Shown piece after piece: positions 51,450 through 61,383 of a stretch of DNA of 64,000 bases. Made by a program: the position numbers and the translations under genes. Positions within the stretch are counted from its first letter, which is position 1. Every line of letters begins with the position of its first letter. Source of the stretch: Thiomicrorhabdus arctica DSM 13458 (GTDB lineage Bacteria > Pseudomonadota > Gammaproteobacteria > Thiomicrospirales > Thiomicrospiraceae); NCBI RefSeq assembly GCF_000381085.1, contig NZ_KB905900.1, positions 118,744-182,743 on the forward strand. Reading direction: 5' to 3'. The notes beneath the pieces are model-generated. The model was not told where the DNA came from and ran no database searches. It saw only the letters and a program-made list of their open reading frames with translations.

Positions 51450-53437
51450 TTAAACTCTCCGAAAAGGCTTGTCTTAAAGCCATTAAAAAAGGTCTACTTT
51501 TTCACGCGGTGATTGAAGAGGCCTTTGAAATCAAAATTGAAGACTATGGTTTTTTTGTCTGCACAGCGATTCATAACGGTCACCAATTACGCAAAGACTT
51601 AGCAAAAAAGTGTGTTTTATCAGACAGCGAAAGACTTTATGAAGAGAGTCCTTTCACAGGTGAAATGATCTCTTCAATGCCAATCACGTTGGTTGCCTTA
51701 GATTCTCGTTATGAGTACGACTTAAATCAACCGGCAGAAACCTGTATTTATAAAGAAGCTAAACAGGTTTGGTCTGTGCCTCTGGCGATAAATGAAATAC
51801 AGCTTAGTGTAAATAAACATGCCTTGTTCTATCGTGTACTGGGCGCGCTCATTAAAAAAGTTGAAAAACTGCATGGCAATTGCCTAGTTTATGATTTGCA
51901 CGCCTATAACCATGGCCACATGGCTGGCGAAATTTCGCCACCGACCTTCAATATTGGAACAGAACAACTTGACAGTATTCGTTGGGACCGCGTAATTACG
52001 CACTGGAATAAAAGTCTAGGCATGACGAACATGCCAAATATTGATACGCGTTCCGCCATTGATGAACTGTTTTTTGGCCGAGGGTATTTAGCAACCTTTG
52101 TAAAGCAGCATTTTAAAAACACTTTAGCCTTACCGACGGTGATCAAAAAAGTTTTTATGAATGAGTTAAGTGGTGAAGCTTATCCGCTGGTCTTAGATGA
52201 ATTAAAATCGGCACTGAAACAAATCATTTTAGCCAATGCTCTTTATTTTGCAAAACAAGGCAAGCCAAACACACCACGCCATAAAACCCAAATGCTCTCT
52301 TCAGAACTGGAGCCGGCAGTGTTAAAGCTAGACAAAAAACTTCACCAACTCGCCAGTGGCATTTCGACCTTGTCTTATATTAACCCTAAAAACATTGTGC
52401 GCGAACAAAAACGTTTTTTTGCCAAAAATTATAACTATACGCCTGAATTTGATTATCGACAGTTAGAGATCAATCCCTTCGAATTTCGTGAACAACTCTA
52501 CCGCTTACCTGAAAATGACATCTCAGACATTTCCATTCAACAGATGTATCGCGATACCATTGACTCCTATGCGACTAAAATCGATTTATTAGCAACCGTT
52601 GGGACAGAAAACTTTCTCTATAACTCATTGCGCTATTATGGTGAGCCAAGTGAAGATGACATTCAAATGGCGCATTTTATTCTCTATGCCAAGCCTTTTG
52701 AAGTCTTTGAAGAGCGAACCATTGATGCACTGTCGGCTAAGGCCTATTTTTTAACGGCATTGGAAGAATACAATATTCAGTGTCACGTTGAAGTGACCGA
52801 TAAAATCATCGCCTCAGCGATGGTGGACAATGCTAAAAAAACCATTCTCATCAATAAATCCATGAAAATGAATCAGATGGAAATCAATGCCTTAATTCAT
52901 CATGAACTAGGAGTGCATATGGTAACCACCGTAAATGCAGATTTACAACCTTTAAAGATTTTTAAATTGGGTCTACCGGGCAATACCTATACTCAAGAAG
53001 GTTTGGCAATCTTATCCGAATATATGACGGGCAATATGAACTTGCCGCGATTGAAAACCCTAGCTTTACGGGTGATTGCCGTCAAAATGATGATTAATCA
53101 ATATGACTTCAGCCATACTTTTAAGACCTTAATGAATGATTATGGCATTGCTCGAGATGAAGCGTTCCGTTTAACCGCCCGCGTTTATCGTGCAGGGGGC
53201 TTCACTAAAGATTTCTTATATTTACGCGGCCTTAAGGATGCGTTGAAGATTCACAGTAAAGAATCTTTAGAAGGGCTTTATATTGGCAAAACCAGCTTTG
53301 CTTACCTTAAAACAATCAATGAAATGACAGAGCGCGGCATGGTTACTCGACCCCCCCATCTGCCGATGTATTTGAAAAAAGATATGGGCTTGAAAGCCAA
53401 TCCAATATTGGATTATTTGATGCACTCTTCGGATTAA
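51443..53437 (+). CDS. DUF1704 (MATCAP-like) metallopeptidase fused to FGase-like domain
   Basis: A 664-residue protein. Residues about 1-270 resemble N-formylglutamate amidohydrolase (NCLVYDLHAYNHG). Residues about 300-664 are the DUF1704 / QEGLA-motif domain with zinc motif HHELGVH (a HEXXXH type) and TQEGLAILSEYM supplying the third ligand. Eukaryotic relatives (MATCAP) are tyrosine carboxypeptidases. In bacteria the domain is encoded with RimK-like ATP-grasp ligases, as here, and likely trims a ligase-made tail or peptide. The older name, flavohemoglobin expression-modulating protein, is not informative. Confidence 0.85.
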   Translation: MMLKLSEKACLKAIKKGLLFHAVIEEAFEIKIEDYGFFVCTAIHNGHQLRKDLAKKCVLSDSERLYEESPFTGEMISSMPITLVALDSRYEYDLNQPAETCIYKEAKQVWSVPLAINEIQLSVNKHALFYRVLGALIKKVEKLHGNCLVYDLHAYNHGHMAGEISPPTFNIGTEQLDSIRWDRVITHWNKSLGMTNMPNIDTRSAIDELFFGRGYLATFVKQHFKNTLALPTVIKKVFMNELSGEAYPLVLDELKSALKQIILANALYFAKQGKPNTPRHKTQMLSSELEPAVLKLDKKLHQLASGISTLSYINPKNIVREQKRFFAKNYNYTPEFDYRQLEINPFEFREQLYRLPENDISDISIQQMYRDTIDSYATKIDLLATVGTENFLYNSLRYYGEPSEDDIQMAHFILYAKPFEVFEERTIDALSAKAYFLTALEEYNIQCHVEVTDKIIASAMVDNAKKTILINKSMKMNQMEINALIHHELGVHMVTTVNADLQPLKIFKLGLPGNTYTQEGLAILSEYMTGNMNLPRLKTLALRVIAVKMMINQYDFSHTFKTLMNDYGIARDEAFRLTARVYRAGGFTKDFLYLRGLKDALKIHSKESLEGLYIGKTSFAYLKTINEMTERGMVTRPPHLPMYLKKDMGLKANPILDYLMHSSD

Positions 53438-53643
53438 ATCGCCGTATAAAACGTTCATATATCACCTTTCGCTCTCAGCCTTGAGGGCGGTCAAAAACCC
53501 TAAAACTTGTTGTCGTATTCGAACGAATATCAAATTTTCCAAAACCTAAATAGGCCGGGCTAAAAAATGACAACTTCACCGTTCATGCTGGTAGATCCAA
53601 TAGGGTAGAATAAATACTTAAATAAAAAAATCACGGAGCCTTC

Positions 53644-55782
53644 ATGTTAAGTCGAGCAGATCTAGTTTCAAAACCACTGTTGCTGAATCAAGGGGATATA
53701 GAGCTTAAACGTGCAGAAATCAAAGCGTACTTCAATCAAACTCAAGACAGTTATGAAGCTTTATTTGAAACCTTAGCTTCCGACAGCGCTTATTATGAAA
53801 AACCGTCCCGTTTACGCCATCCACTGATTTTTTACTTCGGTCATACGTCTACTTTTTTCACCAATAAACTTATGCTGGCCAAGTTACTGCCTGAGCGCAT
53901 GAATCCCCACATCGAATCCATGTGTGCGATTGGTGTGGACGAAATGTCATGGGATGATCTGAATGAAGCCCATTATGATTGGCCAACGGTTGATTCTGTC
54001 CGCCACTATCGTCAACAAGTCCGCCAGGCTGTCAATGACTTAATTGATGAGATTGAATTTACGTTACCGATTGATTGGGCCAGTCAAATGTGGCCGATTA
54101 TGATGTGTATTGAACATGAGCGTATTCACTTAGAGACCTCATCCGTATTGATTCGCCAGCTGCCCATTACTTCGGTGGTCGCCACACCTGTTTTTCCTAT
54201 TTGCCCTGACAGGAGTGAGGCTCCCCAAAATATCTTATTTGAAGTGCCTGCAGGTGAAATCACTGTCAACCAGCAAGACCCCACCGAAGTTTACAGCTGG
54301 GACAGTGAATATGGACATCATCATGCCGTCGTTGAAGAATTTAAAGCCGCTGCTTTTTTGGTTTCTAACCAAGAGTACCTTGAATTTGTGCAGGCTGGTG
54401 GTTATAGAAATCCAGAATATTGGGATAAAGAAGGCAACAAATGGCGACAATTCAGCCCTGATGAACACCCTACTTTTTGGTTAAAAAAAGACGATGAATG
54501 GTGGTTACGTTGTTTGACCGATGAAATCCCAATGCCCTGGAACTGGCCTGTTGAAGTCAACAACTTGGAAGCTGCGGCTTTTTGTCACTGGAAAGGCCAC
54601 CAAACCGGTCGCTCACTGCGTTTACCCAGTGAAGATGAATACCTTCGTCTTCGCGACCATAGCAACGCCCTACACCATATAGATCAGGCCAATATAAACT
54701 TACAACAATACGCTTCGACTATACCGGTAAACACTAACCAAACAGGAGATTTCTTTGACGTCATCGGCAATGTTTGGCAATGGACGCAAACGCCTATTTA
54801 TCCGTATGAAGGCTTTAAGGTACACCCGCTTTACGATGACTTCACGACCCCAACTTTCGATAACCAGCACACCCTATTTAAAGGTGGCAGCTGGATCTCA
54901 ACCGGCAATCTCATGAGCTCCACATCGCGTTATGCTTTTCGCCGTCATTTCTTCCAGCACGCAGGATTTCGTTATATCGAATCGGCCGAAGTCGTACAGA
55001 CACATTTCTCCACCTATGAAACCGATACGGCAGTCTCTCAATATTGTGAGTTTCACTACGGCGAATCGCATTTTGGCGTACAAAATTTTGCCCAAGCCTA
55101 TGCTCAGGCAGCCATTGAAGCCATCCAGCAAGATTCTGACTTCAACGATTCTAAAATCAACAAGGCTTTGAAAGTACTGGAAGTCGGCTCCTCTGTAGGG
55201 CGAGCAAGTTTTGAACTGGCGCACTATTTTGACGAGGTGACCGGAGTAGATTTCTCGGCACGTTTTATTCAAGTCGCCAATCAACTCAAAGAGACCGGAA
55301 GTGTACTCTACACAATGCCTATAGAAGGCGAGATTATAGACTTTAAGGAGTGCAGTTTAGCCGAGCTCAATTTGGCAAACATCGCCAATAAATGTACCTT
55401 TTTACAGCAGGATGCCACTAATCTCAAACCGATATTTACGGGCTATGACATGGTGGTCGCGGCTAATTTGATTGACCGTCTATATGAACCTAAAAAATTC
55501 TTAGCTGAAATTCACCAGCGTTTAAATTCAAGAGGTTTATTAATGCTGACCTCCCCTTATACGTGGCTAGAAGACTTTACCGCTAAAAAATATTGGCTAG
55601 GCGGCTACAAAGACCCTCAAACAGGTGAAAATGTGTCAACGCTGCAAGGTTTACACGCGGTACTGGATGCCGAGTTTGAACTCGTCGGAACTCCCTTTGA
55701 CTTACCGTTTGTGATTCGTGAAACCCAACGTAAATATCAACATAGTCTGTCGCAAGTCACACTTTGGAAAAAACGAAAGTAA
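53644..55782 (+). CDS. ovoA: 5-histidylcysteine sulfoxide synthase OvoA
   Basis: A 712-residue enzyme of ovothiol synthesis. It has a DinB-like domain with the Fe(II) motif HxxxHxE (EHERIHLE, about residue 160), an FGE-sulfatase domain (about 215-450, SWDSEYGHHHAVVEEF ... GNVWQWTQTP ... GGSWISTG), and a C-terminal SAM methyltransferase (about 510-712, VLEVGSSVGRASFELAHYF). It joins cysteine to histidine C5 with O2 and methylates the product. EgtB lacks the methyltransferase, so length and domain order favour OvoA. The gene 95 bases downstream is a matching C-S lyase. Confidence 0.93.
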   Translation: MLSRADLVSKPLLLNQGDIELKRAEIKAYFNQTQDSYEALFETLASDSAYYEKPSRLRHPLIFYFGHTSTFFTNKLMLAKLLPERMNPHIESMCAIGVDEMSWDDLNEAHYDWPTVDSVRHYRQQVRQAVNDLIDEIEFTLPIDWASQMWPIMMCIEHERIHLETSSVLIRQLPITSVVATPVFPICPDRSEAPQNILFEVPAGEITVNQQDPTEVYSWDSEYGHHHAVVEEFKAAAFLVSNQEYLEFVQAGGYRNPEYWDKEGNKWRQFSPDEHPTFWLKKDDEWWLRCLTDEIPMPWNWPVEVNNLEAAAFCHWKGHQTGRSLRLPSEDEYLRLRDHSNALHHIDQANINLQQYASTIPVNTNQTGDFFDVIGNVWQWTQTPIYPYEGFKVHPLYDDFTTPTFDNQHTLFKGGSWISTGNLMSSTSRYAFRRHFFQHAGFRYIESAEVVQTHFSTYETDTAVSQYCEFHYGESHFGVQNFAQAYAQAAIEAIQQDSDFNDSKINKALKVLEVGSSVGRASFELAHYFDEVTGVDFSARFIQVANQLKETGSVLYTMPIEGEIIDFKECSLAELNLANIANKCTFLQQDATNLKPIFTGYDMVVAANLIDRLYEPKKFLAEIHQRLNSRGLLMLTSPYTWLEDFTAKKYWLGGYKDPQTGENVSTLQGLHAVLDAEFELVGTPFDLPFVIRETQRKYQHSLSQVTLWKKRK

Positions 55783-55784
55783 AG

Positions 55785-55800
55785 TGACCAGGCCTGGTCA
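55785..55800. repeat. ACCAGGCCTGGT palindrome, copy 6 (16-bp perfect)
   Basis: TGACCAGGCCTGGTCA is a perfect 16-bp palindrome two bases after the ovoA stop, between ovoA and the ovoB-like gene, followed by TTTT. With a GGCC loop it could form a seven-pair (with flanks) hairpin. Confidence 0.85.
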
Positions 55801-55877
55801 TTTTGAAACAGACACTTTATTGTGTCTCTAACAAGTGCTTTATAGGCAATAAACAACATAGAAAAGAGAGTTGATTC

Positions 55878-57080
55878 ATGCAAGCGCCCCTCAATGACTT
55901 TAACGACGAGCTTAACCAAACCATTTCTAGGGAAGGGTCTTATGCCGAGAAATATGCGTTGCGTGAGGCACTGTTTGGGACAGAAGACGTCTTACCCATG
56001 TGGGTCGCCGACATGGATCTGCCCACGCCCTCGTTTATCCTCGATGCACTCAAGAAACGTTTACAACATCCTTTACTGGGATACACCGTCACACCTGAGC
56101 CCGTCTATCAAGCGATTATCGATTGGCAAGCACATCACCATTATCACATTACAACATCCCAAATAGTGTTTACCCATAATGTTGCCAACGGTTTTCACAT
56201 GGCTGTTTCTGCATTTACCCAGCCGGGCGATTCAGTTTTAGTGCAACCGCCGATTTACCCCCCATTCTTACAGGCCCCTAAACTCAATGACCGAACGCTG
56301 GTCGAAACCCCCTTAGTTCGGTTAAATCACCAATATCAAATCGACTTTGCTGCATTTGAAACGGCCATCGTCGACAACCAGGTAAAATTGTTCCTATTTT
56401 GTAATCCCCACAATCCCGTTGGCCGCGTTTGGTTACGATCTGAGCTGGAACAAATCGCTGAAATTTGCGTGCGCCATAATGTCATAATTGTCTCGGATGA
56501 GATTCACTCTGACTTAGTTTATGACGGCCAACAACACGTGCCTATTGCATCTCTTTCTCCAGAGGTTGCTAACATAACGGTTACACTAAGCTCCCCTGGT
56601 AAAACCTTTAATTTAGGGGGCTTACAAATCGGTTATGCCCTCATTGCTAACCCTCAATTGAAAACCGCTTATTTGAGCATTGCCAACAGCGTTTCTATCC
56701 ACAACTTGAATCTGTTCGCTATGATTGCCTTGCAATCCGCCTATTCCAAACAGGGTTTCACGTGGAAAGAAGATTTATTAAAGCACTTCACGCAAAACTT
56801 AGACACGGTAGAGAACTTTGTGAAAGAGTTTTTGCCTTTGGTGACTTTCTCTAGACCACAAGCGTCCTACTTGATTTGGCTGGATTTTAGAGAGATGTTT
56901 GATGATCAAGAAACACTAAAAAATTGGCTCGTCCAAAAAGCAAAATTAGGGTTAAACGATGGATTAGCCTTTGGCGAGGCTGGCAAAGGGTTTATGCGAA
57001 TGAACATCGCCGTCTCGAAACCCGCTTTACTCAAAGCCTTAAAACAGTTAGAAACGGCGGCGAGCGCCTACATCCGCTAA
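55878..57080 (+). CDS. ovoB: PatB/MalY-type PLP-dependent C-S lyase, probable OvoB
   Basis: A 400-residue fold-type I PLP enzyme of the PatB/MalY group: WVADMDLPTPSFILDALKKRL at the N terminus, VSDEIHSDLVYDG and the PLP lysine in SSPGKTFNLGGLQ. In isolation it would be called cystathionine beta-lyase, but directly behind ovoA it most likely cleaves the OvoA sulfoxide to 5-thiohistidine (OvoB). AAGAGAG upstream supports the start. It converges with the histidine kinase gene with nine bases between. Confidence 0.82.
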   Translation: MQAPLNDFNDELNQTISREGSYAEKYALREALFGTEDVLPMWVADMDLPTPSFILDALKKRLQHPLLGYTVTPEPVYQAIIDWQAHHHYHITTSQIVFTHNVANGFHMAVSAFTQPGDSVLVQPPIYPPFLQAPKLNDRTLVETPLVRLNHQYQIDFAAFETAIVDNQVKLFLFCNPHNPVGRVWLRSELEQIAEICVRHNVIIVSDEIHSDLVYDGQQHVPIASLSPEVANITVTLSSPGKTFNLGGLQIGYALIANPQLKTAYLSIANSVSIHNLNLFAMIALQSAYSKQGFTWKEDLLKHFTQNLDTVENFVKEFLPLVTFSRPQASYLIWLDFREMFDDQETLKNWLVQKAKLGLNDGLAFGEAGKGFMRMNIAVSKPALLKALKQLETAASAYIR

Positions 57081-57089
57081 CAAACTGCT

Positions 57090-58565
57090 TTATGAACGCT
57101 CCGATCTATTTAATACAAATACAGCGGAAAACAGATTGGCTTTAATACTCAATTTAAGCGTTGAGTGGTGAACGTCACAAATGGCTTTTACCATGGGTAA
57201 ACCGAGTCCGTTGCCTTGGTCCGAACGTGCGCTGTCTAAACGAACAAAGGGTTTTTGTATCTCCAATAACTGTTCTTGTTTTATGTCCACACCACTATTA
57301 TCAATGCGAATTTCAACACGATTTTTTGGTGTGAGTTGTAATCTGAATTCAATACGCTCTCCCGAATGCGAGTAATTCAAAGCATTTTCTAAAAGGTTAA
57401 TAATCGCTTGAGCCAACAACTGCCGATCGCCCTGAACCCATAAGTTTTCAGAGAGGTTATTCACCCATATCAACCCTTGCTCTGAGCCCATATCTTGATA
57501 CAGATCGCTTAAGTTTTCACACAATTTTGATAGGTTCACCGGGTGTAAAACACCACTTTGAGTGCCGGATTCTAATCGTCCTAACTGCAATAACGCATTA
57601 AACGTTTTACCCAAGGAATCCATCTCCTGCAAAACATCCGATAAGGCATCTGAACTCACTGACGGTTGGCTTTGCAAGCTTTCAACTCTGGTTTGGATCC
57701 GCGTTAAAGGCTTGCGTAAATCGTGTGCGATATTTTGGCTGACTTGGCGCATATCGCGCATCAACTGTTCGATGGTGTCTAACATTCGGTTTAAATGCGA
57801 TGCAAGTTCATCAAACTCATCGGGTAAATGATTCAAAGACGGCAGTCTTACTCGATGGCTTAAATTCCCCGATTCAATCGCTCTCGCTGTTTGATTAATG
57901 GGATCAATTCTTTGTAATATTTTATTTCCCAACAGCCAACCTAATAATAAAGAGATGAAGGTAACCCCACCAAATAGCAGCAGCATGACCATCAAGGTAA
58001 AGTCTTTCAATTGTTCAGTGGAATCGATACTCTGAGTAATCAATAGCTTTGACCCATCGGTAAACTCGGTGGCCACCGCTGGCCAAAATCCTTCGTCAAT
58101 ATCCATTCGCTGCAGCGGCAGATTTTCTTTTTCCAACAGAACATTCGCCACCTGACTATCCAATACCACTTCTTCAGGCCAACTCTGTAATCCCCCCGCC
58201 AATCGTTCGCCCTGTGCGGACAATAACAAATAATATCGGTGGCTGTGACCTCGTGTTTGATTCTCAGCTTTTAGCTGCTGTAAATTCTCGATAAGAGACG
58301 CTTGACCTTGCGTTTGTTGAATACGTGTCAACTGCCCCAGGTTGTAGCTTAAATCGGAACTTATTTGAGCCAACACAAAGCTGTTTAAAGCCCAATACAA
58401 CGTTAACATGGCTAACAGGGTTAACCCGCTCAAAAAGATGGATTGGCGGATGGCCAGGCGCATGGCAAGCGTTTGCCAAATATTAGGTTTTGTCACATTT
58501 AACTCATTATTGGCGGAGCGTTTCAATGGATTACGCCAAAACGTCTGGAGTGTGCGAAAAAACAT
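57090..58565 (-). CDS. Sensor histidine kinase
   Basis: A 491-residue membrane kinase: two helices (about 42-64 and 205-228) around a periplasmic sensor segment, a HAMP linker, HisKA with the H-box SQNIAHDLRKPLTRIQ, and a catalytic domain with NLLENALNYS and GNGLGLPMVKAI. It pairs with the response regulator whose gene it overlaps by 35 bases. It may actually start at an internal Met near residue 36. With the RND genes beyond, it probably senses a toxic compound or metal at the envelope. Confidence 0.88.
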   Translation of the reverse strand: MFFRTLQTFWRNPLKRSANNELNVTKPNIWQTLAMRLAIRQSIFLSGLTLLAMLTLYWALNSFVLAQISSDLSYNLGQLTRIQQTQGQASLIENLQQLKAENQTRGHSHRYYLLLSAQGERLAGGLQSWPEEVVLDSQVANVLLEKENLPLQRMDIDEGFWPAVATEFTDGSKLLITQSIDSTEQLKDFTLMVMLLLFGGVTFISLLLGWLLGNKILQRIDPINQTARAIESGNLSHRVRLPSLNHLPDEFDELASHLNRMLDTIEQLMRDMRQVSQNIAHDLRKPLTRIQTRVESLQSQPSVSSDALSDVLQEMDSLGKTFNALLQLGRLESGTQSGVLHPVNLSKLCENLSDLYQDMGSEQGLIWVNNLSENLWVQGDRQLLAQAIINLLENALNYSHSGERIEFRLQLTPKNRVEIRIDNSGVDIKQEQLLEIQKPFVRLDSARSDQGNGLGLPMVKAICDVHHSTLKLSIKANLFSAVFVLNRSERS

Positions 58566-59229
58566 ACCCTTTGCCTCGTATCGTGTGAATCAATGGTGGA
58601 TGAAAGGGTTTGTCCACTTTGGTACGTAAGCGGGATATTTGGGTATCAATCAAATTGGAGTCGGTATCAAAATGAAAATCCCAAACCTTTTCAAGCAACA
58701 TATTACGGGTAATTAATTGATTGGGGTTGAGTGCAAAATACTCTAATAACTTTCGCTCCTGAGGCTGTAAAAGCACACGTTTTTCTTGACGAAAGACCTT
58801 TCCGGACACCTTATTCAAACGTAAATCAAACACCTCTATCCAATCATTTAAAATCGGGGACATGACGGTTTGTGAGCGTTTGACCAGTACCTCGAGCCGA
58901 GCAACGAGCTCTCTTAATGCATAGGGTTTGACCAGATAGTCGTCCCCTCCCGCTTGCAGACCCTCTACGCGTTCGTCTACGTCCCCCAGTGCACTCAATA
59001 TTAGAACAGGCATTGTATTATGGTTGGCTCGCAGCTGTTTAATTGCCTCGATGCCATCCATTTTCGGCATCATTCGGTCAATGACCATGACATCGAAAGA
59101 GTCTTGGGCGACCGACGCCAGCGCCTCAAGCCCATTTCTGGCTAACTGCGTTTGATGCCCTAAGCTTTCTAAATTTTGCGCCAACACCTCTGCTGCAATG
59201 GGGTCGTCCTCAACAATCAACAATTTCAT
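58531..59229 (-). CDS. OmpR/PhoB-family response regulator
   Basis: A 232-residue regulator: receiver domain (KLLIVEDDPIAAEVL, phospho-Asp in VIDRMMPKMDG, LVKPYAL) and winged-helix DNA-binding domain (QPQERKLLEYFALNPNQLITRNMLLEKVWDF ... RTKVDKPFHPPLIHTIRGKGYVF). The start at 59229 has AAGGA eight bases upstream; the longer frame to 59325 enters the promoter region. It probably regulates itself and the divergent PepSY/RND operon, whose intergenic region has direct repeats. Confidence 0.92.
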   Translation of the reverse strand: MKLLIVEDDPIAAEVLAQNLESLGHQTQLARNGLEALASVAQDSFDVMVIDRMMPKMDGIEAIKQLRANHNTMPVLILSALGDVDERVEGLQAGGDDYLVKPYALRELVARLEVLVKRSQTVMSPILNDWIEVFDLRLNKVSGKVFRQEKRVLLQPQERKLLEYFALNPNQLITRNMLLEKVWDFHFDTDSNLIDTQISRLRTKVDKPFHPPLIHTIRGKGYVFSHTPDVLA

Positions 59230-59316
59230 TTTTTGATTCCTTATTCCAGACAAATCAACTTGTCCATTTAACCACCATATGATGCTTATAGTATAAAAGT
59301 GTTTGCCGCCAACCAA

Positions 59317-59359
59317 CCTTACCAAATAGAAAGGTCATTCGCCGCTTCCTTACCAAATG
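59317..59359. promoter_or_regulatory. Direct repeats CCTTACCAAAT, likely response-regulator sites
   Basis: Two exact 11-bp copies of CCTTACCAAAT (59317-59327 and 59349-59359), 32 bp apart, lie in the divergent region between the regulator and the PepSY-like gene. OmpR-family regulators bind direct repeats about one helical turn apart; 32 bp is about three turns, so the repeats would lie on one face. Confidence 0.5.
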
Positions 59360-59451
59360 GCAAACGACACCTTACAAGCTTGCGAATATGATGAACTCTA
59401 GAAAGGGATTCCCCCTGACGTTCAACTTGTATCTACATTAGGAGAAATCGA

Positions 59452-59940
59452 ATGACACCGTCAATAGCACCATGTGTGGCACTTAAGAAAAATACAGCTC
59501 AACAAAGTCAAAGGCAATATCTGTCGGCAATTGGGCTGTCCATTACTCTATTGGTCAGCAGCGCACAGGCTTTTTCTGCAGAGTCACTCTATCAAGGGAC
59601 TCCCATTAAAGGTGAGCTAAGCAGCCAGCAGTTAGTACAATTAACCAATCAAGAGGACGAAGAGCAGGACTCGGAATATCAAGGTCAGATTCCCGTTGCA
59701 TGGTACCAAGACACACAAGACGTTGCCAGATTAGCGTTAATCGATCAAACCAAGGCCATCTCATTAGGCAACCAAACAGGTCTAGGAAAAGTCTTTAAAG
59801 CAAAGTTAGATGAAGATGAAAACTTCTTGGTCTGGGAACTGACTATTTTAAGCCAACAGGGACAGATGTTTGATCTGACATTGGATGCCGGCAATGGCAA
59901 CGCCATTAAACTTGCACTGTCTGAGGAGAATGAGGACTAA
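59452..59940 (+). CDS. Secreted PepSY-like protein
   Basis: A 162-residue protein with a signal peptide (ISITLLVSSAQAFSA) and a PepSY-like C-terminal half (GLGKVFKAKLDEDENFLVWELTILSQQGQMFDLTLDAGNGNAI). Such periplasmic proteins next to two-component systems often tune the sensor. It is divergent from the regulator and upstream of the efflux genes. AGGAG upstream supports the start. Confidence 0.75.
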   Translation: MTPSIAPCVALKKNTAQQSQRQYLSAIGLSITLLVSSAQAFSAESLYQGTPIKGELSSQQLVQLTNQEDEEQDSEYQGQIPVAWYQDTQDVARLALIDQTKAISLGNQTGLGKVFKAKLDEDENFLVWELTILSQQGQMFDLTLDAGNGNAIKLALSEENED

Positions 59941-60018
59941 ACGCTTTTTTCATCTAACCCCTCTGCCAAGCCTGATGCTGTCTTGCGGTGCATCACAAAA
60001 CCACTGAATGGAAACACT

Positions 60019-61383
60019 ATGATCACCTTCTCACACATCTCGACTAAATCAATCGTTAATTTGAGCATCATACTGATTCTGCTTAGTGGTTGCACTCGGT
60101 ATGAAGCCAAACCCCTACCTGAAAACGTATCACTCTCTGACTCTGTGGACAGGCTGAAAGGCGCTCCTCAAATCACATCCCCTCTTAATATCCAGCAAGT
60201 TGCCCTATTGGCCTTACTCAATAATTCCGATTTAACCGCTAAACGAACTCAATTACAGGTATCTAAAGCGCAAATTATTTCAGCTCAATTGTTTCCAGAT
60301 CCTCTCCAATCAATGAACATTGATCAACCTGTAAACGGATCGTCCGGCTTAGTCAATGCTTGGGGAATTGGCTTAAGTTACGACTTAATGTCTCTACTCA
60401 CCCATACAGACCAGGTAACCAGTGCACAAGAAGCCTTTAAATCGTCAAAAATGACACTGCAATGGCAAGAGTGGCAAGTGGTTCAACAAGCCCGCACACT
60501 TTTTGTTCGTAGCGAGCTAGAACACAAACGGCTACAGTTACTATCAACGTCACTGCAACTCTATCAATCCCGATATGCTCTGTCTCAGACCGAATTGCAA
60601 AAGGGCAATGTCACCTTGGATGTCACGAGCATTGACCTGACTAGCCTTCTTGACCTGACCAGTCAAATAAATCAACTGGCTCAAACACATAACGATACAC
60701 AACAAGCCTTAGCGGACATCATGTCACTGGATAGCCGCACGACTTTTCAGCTGCAAGGCCTGCCTGCACTCACACCTTTATCGGTCGATGAATTGGAAAT
60801 ATATCAAAAAAAATTGAACACGACCCGACCCGATTTATTGGCTCTTAAAGCTGGCTATCTCAGTCAAGAAGCCAATGTCCGTAATGCCATCATGGCACAG
60901 TTTCCGGCGATCACCTTAGGTGTTAGCCGTGCGAGTGACACAGGAGGGGTATTAACCAATGGACTCAATCTCTCCTTAAACCTGCCTTTATTGAACGGTA
61001 ATCGAGGCGTCATTGCGCAGACGCGCGCCACACGAGCGCAGCTGTTTGCAGAGTTTCAGGCTCGACTGAATCAAGCACATAACGAAGTGCAAAAGCTGGG
61101 GCAACGAGAGCTTCTTTTAAACCAACAGCAAATCCAATTAAACCAGCTTTTACCTGAGGTGCACAAGCTCCTGATCCAAGCTCGCCCCGCCTATCAATTG
61201 GGTGAGCTCAACGCCTTAATTTTTATTAACCTAGAAACCAGCTGGATTCAAAAGCAACTGGATCAACTCAATATTGAGCAACTACGATGGGAAAACAAAA
61301 TTGCGCTTCAAACTCTGCTTGCCATCCCTATGGAATCTCCTGTTAAACTCACAAAACCAACATTTATGGGGGATAAATTATGA
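60019..61383 (+). CDS. TolC-family outer-membrane efflux lipoprotein
   Basis: A 454-residue outer membrane factor with a lipobox (LSGC) after MITFSHISTKSIVNLSIILILLSG. It has two OEP repeats of long helices and strands, such as QQVALLALLNNSDLTAKRTQLQVSKAQIISAQLF. It forms the exit duct of the RND efflux pump encoded downstream. The start at 60019 is taken because the lipoprotein signal begins there. Its end overlaps the adaptor start by four bases (ATGA). Confidence 0.85.
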   Translation: MITFSHISTKSIVNLSIILILLSGCTRYEAKPLPENVSLSDSVDRLKGAPQITSPLNIQQVALLALLNNSDLTAKRTQLQVSKAQIISAQLFPDPLQSMNIDQPVNGSSGLVNAWGIGLSYDLMSLLTHTDQVTSAQEAFKSSKMTLQWQEWQVVQQARTLFVRSELEHKRLQLLSTSLQLYQSRYALSQTELQKGNVTLDVTSIDLTSLLDLTSQINQLAQTHNDTQQALADIMSLDSRTTFQLQGLPALTPLSVDELEIYQKKLNTTRPDLLALKAGYLSQEANVRNAIMAQFPAITLGVSRASDTGGVLTNGLNLSLNLPLLNGNRGVIAQTRATRAQLFAEFQARLNQAHNEVQKLGQRELLLNQQQIQLNQLLPEVHKLLIQARPAYQLGELNALIFINLETSWIQKQLDQLNIEQLRWENKIALQTLLAIPMESPVKLTKPTFMGDKL

